A stretch of 64,000 nucleotides of DNA from an uncultured Ignavibacteriota bacterium (lineage in GTDB: Bacteria; Bacteroidota; Ignavibacteria; UBA10030; UBA8401), in the NCBI GenBank assembly GCA_903861125.1, contig CAIOTF010000017.1:248001-312000 (forward strand), written 5' to 3'. Under the pieces are notes generated by a model that saw only the letters and a list, made by a program, of their open reading frames with translations, did not search any database and was not told where the DNA came from. How positions within the stretch are numbered: the first letter of the stretch is position 1; each line of letters opens with the position of its first letter. This document shows, piece by piece, positions 9,290 to 18,685 of this stretch. Position numbers and translations under genes: made by a program.

Positions 9290-11899
9290 ATGAGCTATAA
9301 CTTTACAGAAATAGAAAAAAAGTGGCAGGAGTATTGGGAAAAGAATCACACGTATGCAACGGGTGACAATACTTCCGGAAAAAAAATATACGTACTCGAT
9401 ATGTTTCCATATCCGAGCGGTGCCGGTCTGCATGTCGGTCATCCGGAAGGGTATACTGCAACGGATATCTTCACCCGTTTTCAGCGTTTGAATGGCGTTA
9501 ATGTGCTCCATCCGATGGGATGGGATGCATTCGGTCTTCCGGCGGAACGGTATGCGATGCAGACCAACATCCATCCATCCGTCACCACCGAACAAAATAT
9601 CAACAACTTTCGCCGCCAGATAAAAAGCCTCGGGCTAAGTTATGACTGGGACCGGGAAGTGAATACGACCGATCCGCACTATTATAAATGGACACAGTGG
9701 ATTTTTTTGAAAATCTATGATTCGTGGTATGATGTCCGTGTAAAAAAAGCGCGCCCCATTCCGGAATTAATTAGCGAATTTGAAAGCTACGGCTGTTCAA
9801 AGATCGACTGCACAATATATAGCAGCAATAATGATAGCTGCTTTACTGCTGATGGATGGAAGGCGATGAACGAGCTTCAGCGACAGACTGTGCTGAAGGA
9901 TTTTCGTCTTGCCTTCATCTCAGAGATTCCGGTCAACTGGTGCGATAAATTGGGTACCGTTCTCGCCAACGAAGAGGTCGATGAGTGGGTGGAAAAAGGA
10001 TACACCGTGGAACGAAGACCGATGCGGCAATGGATGATGCGCATTACTGCGTACTGCGAACGGCTGCTGGAGGATGCAGCTACACTGGATTGGCCGGCAT
10101 CAACAGTGGAGATGCAGAAAAATTGGATCGGACGTTCAGAAGGGGCCGAGGTAGATTTCGCCGTAGCGAAGAGTACTGAGAACATCAGAGTCTTTACGAC
10201 TCGTCCTGATACGATTTTCGGTGCTACGTATATGGTGCTTGCGCCGGAACATCCGCTCGTTGATTCGATAACGATAGCCGAAAAAAAATCAGAGGTTGAC
10301 GAATACCGCAGACGGGCAACATTGAAATCCGAACTTGATCGAGGAATCGACAAGGATAAAAGCGGTGTGTTCACAGGCGGATATGCGGTGAACCCGGCAA
10401 ATGGAAAGCAGATTCCTGTGTGGATAGCCGATTATGTGCTGATGGGATACGGTTTCGGCGCTATCATGGCGGTACCTGCACACGATGAACGCGATTGGGA
10501 ATTTGCAAAAAAATATGATCTTCCCATCATCGAAGTTGTTGCATCGCCGCACAACGTAAATGAAAAAGTATTCGTAGCAAAAGATGAGAAGTGCGTTAAT
10601 TCGTCCAACAGCGAAGTCTCACTCAATGGACTTTCCTACAACGATGCGTTTGCAAAGATCGCATTGTGGTTTGAAACAAAAGGGATAGGCAGAAAAAAAA
10701 TAAATTTCAAACTTCGTGACTGGCTTTTTTCCCGTCAGCGATATTGGGGAGAGCCGATTCCGATCATTCATTGGGACGACGGAACAATGAGTGCCATTGA
10801 TGTAAAAGAGCTTCCGCTTGTGCTTCCGGAACTGCAAAAATTTCAGCCCAGCGGCACGACGGAATCTCCTCTTGCACTTGCTGTGGATTGGGTGAATGTC
10901 GTTGATCCCAAGAGCGGGAAAAAAGGGAGGCGTGAAACCAACACGATGCCGCAGTGGGGCGGAAGCTGCTGGTATTATCTGCGCTATATCGATCCGAAGA
11001 ATGACACGATCTTCTGCGATCTTGAAAAACAAAAATATTGGATGCCGATTGATCTTTATGTGGGTGGTTCGGAACATGCCGTTCTGCATCTGATGTATGC
11101 ACGATTCTGGCATAAGGTGCTGTTCGATCTTGGATATGTTACCACGGCCGAACCGTTTATGAAATTGCGTCATCAAGGGATCATCCTCGGCGAAAATTCG
11201 AAAAAAATGTCAAAGTCGCTGGGAAATGTTGTTAATCCGGACGATGTAACAAAAGAGTACGGCGCGGATGCACTCCGATTGTTTGAAATGTTCATGGGGC
11301 CTCTTGAAGAGATGAAACCGTGGAGCACAAAGGGCGTAGAAGGTGTCTTCCGGTTCCTGAATCGTGTCTGGCGGTTATATGTTGCGGAAGATGAATCCAT
11401 AAGCAAGAGCATTGCTGATGTAGAACCATCGGCGGATTTTTTGCGTCTGTTTCATCAGACGGTGAAAAAAGTTACGGAAGATATTCCTGCGCTGCGTTTC
11501 AATACCGCGATTTCGCAAATGATGATCTTCATGAACGAAGCCTATAAGCAGGAACAACTTCCGAAGAAACTGATGCAGGATTTTCTGATCGTCCTTGCGC
11601 CGTTTGCTCCGCACATCACGGAAGAATTATGGCACCGGATGGGAAATTCGGGATCGCTCTTCACGAACGCGCGTTGGCTGCACCATGATGAAGCGTTGAC
11701 GGTAATGGATCAGGTAGAGGTTGTTGTTCAGGTGAATGGAAAGATACGGGCAAAGTTCAATGCACCTACCGATACGGCCGAAACCGATCTGAAAAATATG
11801 GCGCATGCAGAACCGAACGTACGGCTCCATCTGGACGGGAAACAGATCGTGAAAGAGATTGTGGTGAAAAATAAGCTGGTGAATATAGTCGTAAAATAG
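9290..11899 (+). CDS. leuS: Leucyl-tRNA synthetase
   Basis: Charges tRNA-Leu with leucine in the cytoplasm. Start chosen at ATG 9290 ([16 protein letters not shown]), the conserved LeuRS beginning. Upstream in-frame TTG 9227 and ATG 9260 would add a non-conserved extension. The class I signatures are HVGH (residues 48-51) and KMSKS (639-643). The CP1 editing domain lies between them, with the [18 protein letters not shown] segment. An insertion around residues 145-205 (ending [27 protein letters not shown]) is one I associate with Bacteroidota LeuRS. At 869 residues it is full length. The C-terminal domain ends [11 protein letters not shown] and [14 protein letters not shown] as expected. Confidence 0.97.
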   Translation: MSYNFTEIEKKWQEYWEKNHTYATGDNTSGKKIYVLDMFPYPSGAGLHVGHPEGYTATDIFTRFQRLNGVNVLHPMGWDAFGLPAERYAMQTNIHPSVTTEQNINNFRRQIKSLGLSYDWDREVNTTDPHYYKWTQWIFLKIYDSWYDVRVKKARPIPELISEFESYGCSKIDCTIYSSNNDSCFTADGWKAMNELQRQTVLKDFRLAFISEIPVNWCDKLGTVLANEEVDEWVEKGYTVERRPMRQWMMRITAYCERLLEDAATLDWPASTVEMQKNWIGRSEGAEVDFAVAKSTENIRVFTTRPDTIFGATYMVLAPEHPLVDSITIAEKKSEVDEYRRRATLKSELDRGIDKDKSGVFTGGYAVNPANGKQIPVWIADYVLMGYGFGAIMAVPAHDERDWEFAKKYDLPIIEVVASPHNVNEKVFVAKDEKCVNSSNSEVSLNGLSYNDAFAKIALWFETKGIGRKKINFKLRDWLFSRQRYWGEPIPIIHWDDGTMSAIDVKELPLVLPELQKFQPSGTTESPLALAVDWVNVVDPKSGKKGRRETNTMPQWGGSCWYYLRYIDPKNDTIFCDLEKQKYWMPIDLYVGGSEHAVLHLMYARFWHKVLFDLGYVTTAEPFMKLRHQGIILGENSKKMSKSLGNVVNPDDVTKEYGADALRLFEMFMGPLEEMKPWSTKGVEGVFRFLNRVWRLYVAEDESISKSIADVEPSADFLRLFHQTVKKVTEDIPALRFNTAISQMMIFMNEAYKQEQLPKKLMQDFLIVLAPFAPHITEELWHRMGNSGSLFTNARWLHHDEALTVMDQVEVVVQVNGKIRAKFNAPTDTAETDLKNMAHAEPNVRLHLDGKQIVKEIVVKNKLVNIVVK

Positions 11900-11939
11900 A
11901 ATTGATCGTTGCACGATTACCATAGTAGAAAAGTAAATC

Positions 11940-12743
11940 ATGGTTTCCGTTATTCTCATTACAAAAAATGAAGAAGTGAACATCGAACGATGTCTTCAAA
12001 GCGTTCAATGGGCGGATGAGATCATAGTGGTTGATGCAGAAAGTACGGACCAGACAGTTGCCAAAGCGAAAGCGTTACATGCAACCGTGTTCGTTAAACA
12101 TTGGGAAGGTTATGCAAAGCAAAAAGAATTTGCAATGCATCAAACGAAACATGATTGGGTATTTTCGATTGATGCCGACGAAGAAGTGACAGAACAATTA
12201 AAGAAAGAGATACTTCATATTGTTCAACAAAGCAGTGCACTGAACGGATACGAAGTACCACGTAAAAGTTTTTTCCTGGGAAAGTGGATCCGTTACGGCG
12301 GATGGTATCCCGGTTATCAATTGCGGCTTTTCAAAAAATCAAAAGCGCGGATGAACCATCGTCCTGTGCATGAAGGTTTCCTGATTGATGGAATGATCGG
12401 ATTGTTGAGTGCTGATCTCAACCATTATACATACAATTCAATCCGGCACTATATAGAGAAGATGAATGATTATTCTTCCCTCGATGTGATCAATACTGTT
12501 GCCCGCGGCAGAACTGTCCGCTGGTATAATTTTATTTTGAATCCACTCTCGGCATTTTTACGGATGTATTTTTCCTTACACGGGTACAGGGACGGATTTC
12601 ACGGTTTTCTTTTGGCATACTATTCTGCCCTACATTCGCTGACGATCTTCGCAAAAAGCTGGGAATATCAGATTTCGCTGCGCCAGCAAACGTCACTGCC
12701 GCCGGTTACAGCCGGAGCAGTTGCTCAACAGAAAAAATTTTAG
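11940..12743 (+). CDS. Family 2 glycosyltransferase, WaaE/KdtX-like
   Basis: A 267-residue GT-A-fold enzyme. It opens with VSVILITKNEEVNIERCL, followed by EIIVVDAESTDQT and a DxD-like SIDADEEV (residues about 78-85). The middle has FFLGKWIRYGGWYPG and HRPVHEG, the pattern of lipopolysaccharide core glucosyltransferases of the WaaE/KdtX type. It probably adds a sugar to the lipid A core on the cytoplasmic face of the inner membrane. The next genes are an MsbA-like exporter, an O-antigen ligase-like protein and a second, clearly paralogous GT2, which supports a lipooligosaccharide role. The acceptor and sugar cannot be read. Confidence 0.85.
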   Translation: MVSVILITKNEEVNIERCLQSVQWADEIIVVDAESTDQTVAKAKALHATVFVKHWEGYAKQKEFAMHQTKHDWVFSIDADEEVTEQLKKEILHIVQQSSALNGYEVPRKSFFLGKWIRYGGWYPGYQLRLFKKSKARMNHRPVHEGFLIDGMIGLLSADLNHYTYNSIRHYIEKMNDYSSLDVINTVARGRTVRWYNFILNPLSAFLRMYFSLHGYRDGFHGFLLAYYSALHSLTIFAKSWEYQISLRQQTSLPPVTAGAVAQQKKF

Positions 12744-12792
12744 TACGCCGGATGAATTTTACCGGCAGCATGATTCAGGAACATAAAAAGAC

Positions 12793-14652
12793 ATGAAAAT
12801 ATTCATTCGCATACTTTCATACGTAAAGCCATATTGGCGGATACTGGCCCTCTCTATCGGCTGTACGTTCATGTTCTCCATGTTCAGCGGTGCCTCGATA
12901 TATCTGACTATCCCGCTGATGGAAACGCTTTTCGATCAGACACCCATGGAAGTCTCCGCAACACAAACACCGCCAAAGAACCAGCTTGTGCCGAACGAGA
13001 TCGTTGGTGCCAAACGGTATGTGGAAACCACCATTCGTTCGTATCTTTTTGCAGGCACAAAATCGGAAGCACTATTCAAAATTTGCGGCTTGATATTTTT
13101 CGTCTTTATGATGAAGAACATCTTCGATTATTGTCAGTCATATCTTATGGCACGAGTCGAACAGAGTTTAATGCGTGATCTTCGGAATGCATTATACGAG
13201 CATCTTCACAACCTGTCGCTCAGCTATTTTTCCAACGAACGGACCGGCAATCTCATCTCGCGCGTAACGAATGATGTTAACGTTGTGAACGGCGGCGTCT
13301 CAGCCAGTTTTGTTACGCTCATTAAAGAGCCGCTCTTGATAATAGTATTTCTTACCATGGCATTTACACTCAGTTGGAAATTGACGCTGCTGGCGTTCAT
13401 CGTCTTTCCGCTGATCCTACTTATTATTTCAGGTATCGGTCTGCGTCTTCACAAACAAAGCGGCATCATGCAGGAGAAGATGGCGGACATTACCTCCGTG
13501 CTGCAGGAAACGATCTCCAACGTTAAGGTGGTGAAAGCATTTGCGATGGAAGAGTTTGAGAACAGAAAATTCCGGCGAGAAACGCAAAGTTACTTCAAGA
13601 CGATTCTTAAGATGACACGGATTCGAAATCTTTCTTCTCCGTCTACGGAACTGCTGTCGATCCTTGCCGGCGCCGTCATTATCTGGTTCGGCGGTCAGCA
13701 GGTGCTGATCACAGGGGAGATGAAGGCCTCGGAATTTTTGGGATTTTTATTTGCCATTTTTCAGATCATGCCTCCGGTGAAAGATCTTGCAAGCGTGAAC
13801 AACCGGCTGCAGGAATTTTCCGCAGCAGGTAAACGGATCTTTGAAATTCTGGATACGAAACCGGCGATTCAAAATTCTCCGGGTGCAGTTTCAATTTCGG
13901 ATATTAAAGAATCAGTGGAATACAGGGATGTGGCATTCGGTTACGCCGCAGACGACGGGGAAAAACGTTTGGTCCTGTCGGGAATTACTGTGCGTGTACG
14001 AAAAGGTGAGTTGATAGCACTTGTCGGACCGAGCGGTGGAGGCAAAACAACGTTTGTCGATCTTCTTCCGCGTTTCTACGATCCGGTCAGCGGAGGTATC
14101 TTTATCGATGGAATGGATATTAGAAACATCGATGTGAAATCCCTTCGCGAAAAAATCGGTATCGTTACGCAGGAGACGATCCTCTTCAACGATTCTGTCC
14201 GAAACAATATCGCGTATGGACTTGATGACTGCTCGATAGAAAAGATACGCGATGCGGCAAAAGCGGCCAACGCGCTTTCGTTTATCGAAGAGATGCCGCA
14301 TGGATTTGATTCCATGATCGGCGATCGCGGCGTAAAGCTCTCCGGCGGTCAGCGTCAGCGGTTATCCATCGCACGTGCTTTATTGAAAAATCCCCCGATC
14401 ATGATCTTTGACGAAGCGACATCCGCGCTCGATTCCGAAAGCGAGATTCTTGTTCAGGAAGCGATGGAACGGCTGATGCAAAACAGGACATCATTTGTTA
14501 TTGCACACAGGCTCTCTACAATTAGAAATGCCGACAGAATTATTGTGCTGGAAAGCGGGAAGATTGTGCAGGAGGGAAAACATGTTGAACTGATGAAACA
14601 AAAGAACGGTCTGTATAAAAAACTTCATGATATGCAATTTGACCGGCAATGA
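12793..14652 (+). CDS. msbA: MsbA-like ABC exporter (lipid A flippase)
   Basis: A 619-residue half transporter: six-helix transmembrane domain (residues about 10-330), then an ATPase domain. Walker A is GPSGGGKTT (from residue 412), the signature LSGGQRQR (from 516), and Walker B IMIFDEATSALD. This is the layout of MsbA, which flips the lipid A core across the inner membrane. The sequence alone does not exclude another lipid or peptide substrate, but placement between glycosyltransferases and an O-antigen ligase-like gene makes lipid A core the likely cargo. It overlaps the next gene by 4 bases (ATGA at 14649). Confidence 0.85.
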   Translation: MKIFIRILSYVKPYWRILALSIGCTFMFSMFSGASIYLTIPLMETLFDQTPMEVSATQTPPKNQLVPNEIVGAKRYVETTIRSYLFAGTKSEALFKICGLIFFVFMMKNIFDYCQSYLMARVEQSLMRDLRNALYEHLHNLSLSYFSNERTGNLISRVTNDVNVVNGGVSASFVTLIKEPLLIIVFLTMAFTLSWKLTLLAFIVFPLILLIISGIGLRLHKQSGIMQEKMADITSVLQETISNVKVVKAFAMEEFENRKFRRETQSYFKTILKMTRIRNLSSPSTELLSILAGAVIIWFGGQQVLITGEMKASEFLGFLFAIFQIMPPVKDLASVNNRLQEFSAAGKRIFEILDTKPAIQNSPGAVSISDIKESVEYRDVAFGYAADDGEKRLVLSGITVRVRKGELIALVGPSGGGKTTFVDLLPRFYDPVSGGIFIDGMDIRNIDVKSLREKIGIVTQETILFNDSVRNNIAYGLDDCSIEKIRDAAKAANALSFIEEMPHGFDSMIGDRGVKLSGGQRQRLSIARALLKNPPIMIFDEATSALDSESEILVQEAMERLMQNRTSFVIAHRLSTIRNADRIIVLESGKIVQEGKHVELMKQKNGLYKKLHDMQFDRQ

Positions 14653-15812
14653 TAACGTCCGACAGACTCAAAAAATATCTCTATTGGTTTTTAGTTGCAG
14701 AGGTGTGTCTTATTTCGGTCTCCATCGCAGCAGCATCCATTCTTCTCGGATTGATCATCCTTTCGGTCGTGACTCTCTTTTTTCTTGAAAAAAAATGGGT
14801 TCTTCCTAGAACGGCGATTGATATCGCATTTCTTGCATACATACTCATTGAATTCATTACCGCGTTTAATTCCGATCTTCCGTTCGATGCGCTGCGGAAC
14901 ACAAAAAGATTGCTGCTCATAATCCTCGTCTACGCAGTTATCATCTCTTTTGAATCGCAGGAAAAGATCAAGAAAGCAGTACTGCTGCTGGTCGGTTCGG
15001 TTGCATTTCTATCCGTGGCAGAAATGATATTCTACTTCTACGAAGGCATTGCCCGATTATTTGTTTTCCAGCATTATATGACTACCGGCGGACTTAAAAT
15101 GATCGTGTCGCTGATGCTGATACCGTTCATCATGAGCAATGAAACAGTGAAAAAAGAGAGAATATATTTCTTGATTGCATTTATCCCAACATTCATGGCA
15201 CTGATTCTGACAAATACACGAAGCGCCTGGATGGGTTTTGTTGCCGGTGTGATCGTGATGAGTGTTCTGCACTATCGCAGACTGTTTGGAATTCTTATAG
15301 TTACGGTCATTCTCTTCTTCTCCTTTGCACCGGAATCGCAAGTGATGCGTGCAAAAAGCATCGTCGACTTTACGAATTCAACGAATATCGGACGGCTGAA
15401 TATGTGGACCACTGGATTACGCATGTGGAACGATAAACCTCTGCTCGGTTTCGGCGATATTGATCTGTATAAAACATACCTTACGTATAGAACACCGACA
15501 GGGGACGAACCGGCCGGACATCTTCACAATATTTACGTGCATCTGCTGGTGACACTCGGCGCTGTCGGTTTGGCCGTCGTGCTCTTTATGTTCATCAGAA
15601 TATTGATGGAGGAATACTCAATCTTTTCTGCATTCAAAAAAGATCCGCTGATACGGAGCATTGCACTCGGTTCGATAGCGGTGTTTTCTGGATTCATGGT
15701 GAACGGAATCTTTGAATGGAATTTCGGCGATCACGAGATTATGGTGTTCGTGTGGTTTTCCGTGGGTCTTTGTCTTGCAGCAAAGAACATCGGCAGGCGG
15801 GGAACAGTATGA
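14649..15812 (+). CDS. O-antigen ligase/polymerase-like membrane protein (Wzy/WaaL family)
   Basis: A 387-residue protein with about ten to twelve membrane helices. The conserved periplasmic region contains NTRSAWMGFVAG (about residue 188) and later GRLNMWTTGLRMWNDKPLLGFG and HLHNIYVHLLVTLGAVGL, the Wzy_C-type pattern with the His implicated in ligase function. Such enzymes join O-antigen or a sugar to the lipid A core on the periplasmic side. It sits directly between an MsbA-like exporter and a GT2, overlapping each by 4 bases, so it is almost certainly in one operon with them. Ligase versus polymerase cannot be decided. Confidence 0.8.
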   Translation: MITSDRLKKYLYWFLVAEVCLISVSIAAASILLGLIILSVVTLFFLEKKWVLPRTAIDIAFLAYILIEFITAFNSDLPFDALRNTKRLLLIILVYAVIISFESQEKIKKAVLLLVGSVAFLSVAEMIFYFYEGIARLFVFQHYMTTGGLKMIVSLMLIPFIMSNETVKKERIYFLIAFIPTFMALILTNTRSAWMGFVAGVIVMSVLHYRRLFGILIVTVILFFSFAPESQVMRAKSIVDFTNSTNIGRLNMWTTGLRMWNDKPLLGFGDIDLYKTYLTYRTPTGDEPAGHLHNIYVHLLVTLGAVGLAVVLFMFIRILMEEYSIFSAFKKDPLIRSIALGSIAVFSGFMVNGIFEWNFGDHEIMVFVWFSVGLCLAAKNIGRRGTV

Positions 15813-16564
15813 CAGGACTATCTGTTATTGTCATCACGAAAAATGAATCGCACAATATTGATGCGTGCTTGCAAAGCGTTTCGTTCTGCAGCGATATTGT
15901 TGTTGTGGACGCCGACAGCATTGATGACACCGTCGCAAAAGCAAAAAAATATACAGATAAGGTTTTTATACGGCAGTGGGACGGCTTTGCTGCTGCGAAA
16001 CAATTTGCTGTAGCACAAACATCGCATCCATGGATTTTGTGGCTCGATGCAGATGAGAGGGTATTACCGGAATTAGCACAAGAGATTCAGCAGATACTTG
16101 AGTCGAAGCCGAACGATGCAGCGTTCACCGTTGCGCGACGAGCGTATTTTTTGGGAAAATGGATACGCCATTCAGGATGGTATCCTGGTCGGGTAGCCCG
16201 TCTGTTTCATAAGGAACGGGCCGTATTCAACGATGCAAAAGTCCATGAAGGACTGGAAATCAGCGGAACAACAGGAGCGTTACATCACGATCTTTTGCAT
16301 TATACTGACCCGAATATCTACCATTATTTTACGAAGCTTAACCGATATACGAGTCTGGCAACAGAAGAACTTGAGAAGAAGGGAAAAATTTTCAAAATTA
16401 CGGATATCATCATACGTCCCTGGTGGCAATTTGTGAAAATGTATTTTGTGCGGCTTGGTTTTTTGGACGGTATGCAGGGACTGCTCCTTGCTTTATTTTC
16501 GTCCGCCTATGTTTTTACGAAATATGCCAAACTTTGGGAACGGAATTCTCTCACTACAAAATAA
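15809..16564 (+). CDS. Family 2 glycosyltransferase, second WaaE/KdtX-like copy
   Basis: Start set at ATG 15809, which overlaps the upstream stop (ATGA); the open frame extends back to 15716, but that part lies inside the ligase gene and is not conserved. The 251-residue product has VIVITKNESHNIDACL, DIVVVDADSIDDT and WLDADERV, plus FFLGKWIR-like YFLGKWIRHSGWYPG and KVHEG. These match the GT2 gene at 11940 over their whole length by eye, so they are paralogues. A role in adding a neighbouring core sugar is inferred. Confidence 0.85.
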   Translation: MTGLSVIVITKNESHNIDACLQSVSFCSDIVVVDADSIDDTVAKAKKYTDKVFIRQWDGFAAAKQFAVAQTSHPWILWLDADERVLPELAQEIQQILESKPNDAAFTVARRAYFLGKWIRHSGWYPGRVARLFHKERAVFNDAKVHEGLEISGTTGALHHDLLHYTDPNIYHYFTKLNRYTSLATEELEKKGKIFKITDIIIRPWWQFVKMYFVRLGFLDGMQGLLLALFSSAYVFTKYAKLWERNSLTTK

Positions 16565-16573
16565 TAACGTCTT

Positions 16574-16846
16574 ATGGATACCAACGAAAAACAACAAATG
16601 CTTTTTGTCCAGCTGGTTTCGTCTCTACATGGCGCATCTCTGATGCATATGGGAAAGATCAAGAATCCGGCCACCGATAAACTTGAACGGAATCTGGAAC
16701 AGGCCGAAATGACAATTGAGATGCTGGATATGCTGAAGGAAAAAACGAAAGGCAACCTCTCTGCCGACGAGGAAAAATTCTTTTCCACAGTCATCAGTGA
16801 ATTGAAGCTCAATTACGTCGATGAAAAATCGAAAGAACCGAAATGA
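16574..16846 (+). CDS. DUF1844-family small protein
   Basis: A 90-residue soluble protein. The N-terminal helix (QQMLFVQLVSSLHGASLMHMGK) followed by a helix beginning ERNLEQAEMTIEMLDMLKEKTKG and a third helix fits DUF1844, a helical-hairpin family of unknown function. The last bases overlap the start of nadK (ATGA at 16843), so it is translated together with NAD kinase. I know of no proven function. Confidence 0.8.
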   Translation: MDTNEKQQMLFVQLVSSLHGASLMHMGKIKNPATDKLERNLEQAEMTIEMLDMLKEKTKGNLSADEEKFFSTVISELKLNYVDEKSKEPK

Positions 16847-17742
16847 AAATCGGCATTTATGGGAACAATATTAAAGAATCCGTTGCCGGAGCTGTTGATG
16901 CTCTGTTGAAATTGGATGCAAAGTACGGTGCGGAATTTTTTCTTCATGCCGATCTTGAACGCAGCCTGAATGAAAAATATCCTGATACGGCAGTCAACAG
17001 AAAATTTCTACCGTCAGATGAATTGGTGGCGGAAAGCGACATCATTGTTGCGTTTGGCGGCGACGGAACGATCCTTTCGGCGGCGCGTATGGTCGGACGC
17101 TCGCAGGTTCCCATTCTTGGCGTCAATCTCGGCAAACTTGGATTCATGGCGGAAGTTTCTCTTCATGAACTCGAATCATTCATCCGCGATATCGTTCAAG
17201 GGAAACATCTCACCGAAGAGCGTATGGTATTGAAAACGACTCTTGAAAAGAACGATTCCGATATCTTTGCACTCAACGATGTGGTGATCGACAATGGCAG
17301 TTCATCACGACTTATTCATATTTCCGTTTATGTTGACGATGATTATCTTGTCAGTTATTCAGGTGACGGCATCATTCTTGCCACTCCGACCGGTTCAACA
17401 GCGTACTCTTTAGCAGCCGGCGGACCGATTGTTGTTCCAGCAACCGGAGTGATCGTAATTCAGCCGATCTCTCCACATTCGCTGTCGGCACGGACAGTTA
17501 TTGTACCTGATACAAGCATGATCAGAATAGTAGTGGAACATCTATCCAACGAAGCCCGGGTCACTGCGGACGGACAATTGGTAAAGACGTTCACGCCGCC
17601 TGTAAATATAACCATCAGCAAAGCAAGCCACTCGGTACAGCTGATAAAACAAAAAAACAGAAGCTATTACGATGTTCTCAGAGCAAAACTGTTCTGGGGA
17701 AGCGACATCCGTATGGTAAAAGGAAAAGAACATGAACAGTAA
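16843..17742 (+). CDS. nadK: NAD kinase
   Basis: Phosphorylates NAD to NADP using ATP or polyphosphate. The catalytic GGDGT motif is at residues 72-76 (FGGDGTILSAARM), followed by ILGVNLGKLGFMAEV. The second conserved block is SGDGIILATPTGSTAYSLAAGG (around residues 165-190). The length of 299 is normal. It follows the DUF1844 gene with a 4-base overlap and overlaps the next lipoprotein gene by 11 bases, so these three are one transcription unit. Confidence 0.95.
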   Translation: MKIGIYGNNIKESVAGAVDALLKLDAKYGAEFFLHADLERSLNEKYPDTAVNRKFLPSDELVAESDIIVAFGGDGTILSAARMVGRSQVPILGVNLGKLGFMAEVSLHELESFIRDIVQGKHLTEERMVLKTTLEKNDSDIFALNDVVIDNGSSSRLIHISVYVDDDYLVSYSGDGIILATPTGSTAYSLAAGGPIVVPATGVIVIQPISPHSLSARTVIVPDTSMIRIVVEHLSNEARVTADGQLVKTFTPPVNITISKASHSVQLIKQKNRSYYDVLRAKLFWGSDIRMVKGKEHEQ

Positions 17743-18244
17743 GACGGTTTTTATTTTTGCATTCTTCAGTGCGGTTCTGATGTACGGCTGCGCATCACCT
17801 TCGTATACAGTCGAAACAGAACCGGGCGGCGCGAAGATTATTAAAGGATTATTTGATAGGGATGTTTTTAAAAACGACACATTGTGTTCTTGGTTCAAGT
17901 ATAATTATGATTCTTATGCACTGGATAGTGCTTCAATCATAGAAATGAAACCGTTGTTGAATGAGTTTCATTTTATTGTCGTGCTTGGAACATGGTGTGG
18001 AGACTCCAAACGGGAAGTGCCGAAGCAATTGAAGATCTTTGATGTAGCCGGTGTTGCAGAAAATAAAATTATGATATTTGGCGTTGACCGTTCCAAGAAA
18101 AGTCCGGATGGAACAACGGATAAATATAATGTTCTCCGTGTGCCGACGCTGATTGTAATGAAGGGTGGGGAAGAAGTAGGAAGGATTGTCGAGAATCCGA
18201 GAACGAGCCAGGAAAAAGATCTGCTGCATTTGCTTCAAAAATGA
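17732..18244 (+). CDS. Thioredoxin-like lipoprotein with WCGDS site
   Basis: A 170-residue protein starting at ATG 17732, inside the end of nadK, behind AAAGGAAAAG. The signal ends LMYGC, a plausible lipobox, so it is probably membrane-anchored in the periplasm. The C-terminal two thirds is a thioredoxin fold: VVLGTWCGDSKRE, with only the first Cys of CxxC, then a central helix and the cis-Pro loop RVPTLIVMKGGEEVGRI. With Ser in the second position it cannot form the usual intramolecular disulfide; a monothiol role or a disulfide with a partner is possible. Substrate unknown. Confidence 0.75.
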   Translation: MNSKTVFIFAFFSAVLMYGCASPSYTVETEPGGAKIIKGLFDRDVFKNDTLCSWFKYNYDSYALDSASIIEMKPLLNEFHFIVVLGTWCGDSKREVPKQLKIFDVAGVAENKIMIFGVDRSKKSPDGTTDKYNVLRVPTLIVMKGGEEVGRIVENPRTSQEKDLLHLLQK

Positions 18245-18249
18245 ACGAC

Positions 18250-18283
18250 GATGATACCCGGCAGAAATATAGTCGGGATCATC
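18250..18283. terminator. Stem-loop between convergent genes
   Basis: GATGAT (18250-18255) plus CCCG (18257-18260) pair with CGGG (18274-18277) plus ATCATC (18278-18283), with one bulged base and a 13-base loop. It lies exactly between two convergent genes, but no clear T run follows on either strand, so termination is only likely. Confidence 0.4.
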
Positions 18284-18680
18284 AGAACGTGTCTGTTGCA
18301 CCTTCCATAATCCACTGTTTAAACCCGCGGACCTGATTACTATTCAGCGGCCGATGCCACTGTGACGATACCAGTCTGCCATCAATATACCATACCAATC
18401 TGCTTGCAACGGTATCGCGTACGATAACAACATCGTAAAACCGCTGTTTGATCCCGATGTAATCCGACAGGTCCAGAGAACTTGCACGCGACTGCACATC
18501 GTGACAGCCGGTCACGGCGCAGCCGATATTGAAAAGCGGCTGTATCGTTTTATAGTAACTGACCTTTGAATCCGGGAAGACGATCTTGTTAAGGTCGTTC
18601 ACCGTGTTCGTTGTTGAGTCTTCGCACCCAAGAAGGAACACGGCTACGGCGCTACACCATATGATGAAGAGAACTTTCAT
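18282..18680 (-). CDS. Cytochrome-like lipoprotein with CX4CH motif
   Basis: A 132-residue protein with lipobox LLGC (Cys19), hence probably a membrane-anchored periplasmic lipoprotein. The sequence IQPLFNIGCAVTGCHD (residues 46-61) has CAVTGCH, a CX4CH variant of the haem c attachment motif in a context reminiscent of the Planctomycete-cytochrome-type domain. Whether haem is really bound is uncertain because the spacing is two residues longer than the standard CXXCH. It starts 5 bases after the stop of the 5'-nucleotidase gene and is probably co-transcribed with it. Confidence 0.65.
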   Translation of the reverse strand: MKVLFIIWCSAVAVFLLGCEDSTTNTVNDLNKIVFPDSKVSYYKTIQPLFNIGCAVTGCHDVQSRASSLDLSDYIGIKQRFYDVVIVRDTVASRLVWYIDGRLVSSQWHRPLNSNQVRGFKQWIMEGATDTF

Positions 18681-18685
18681 TGCTG

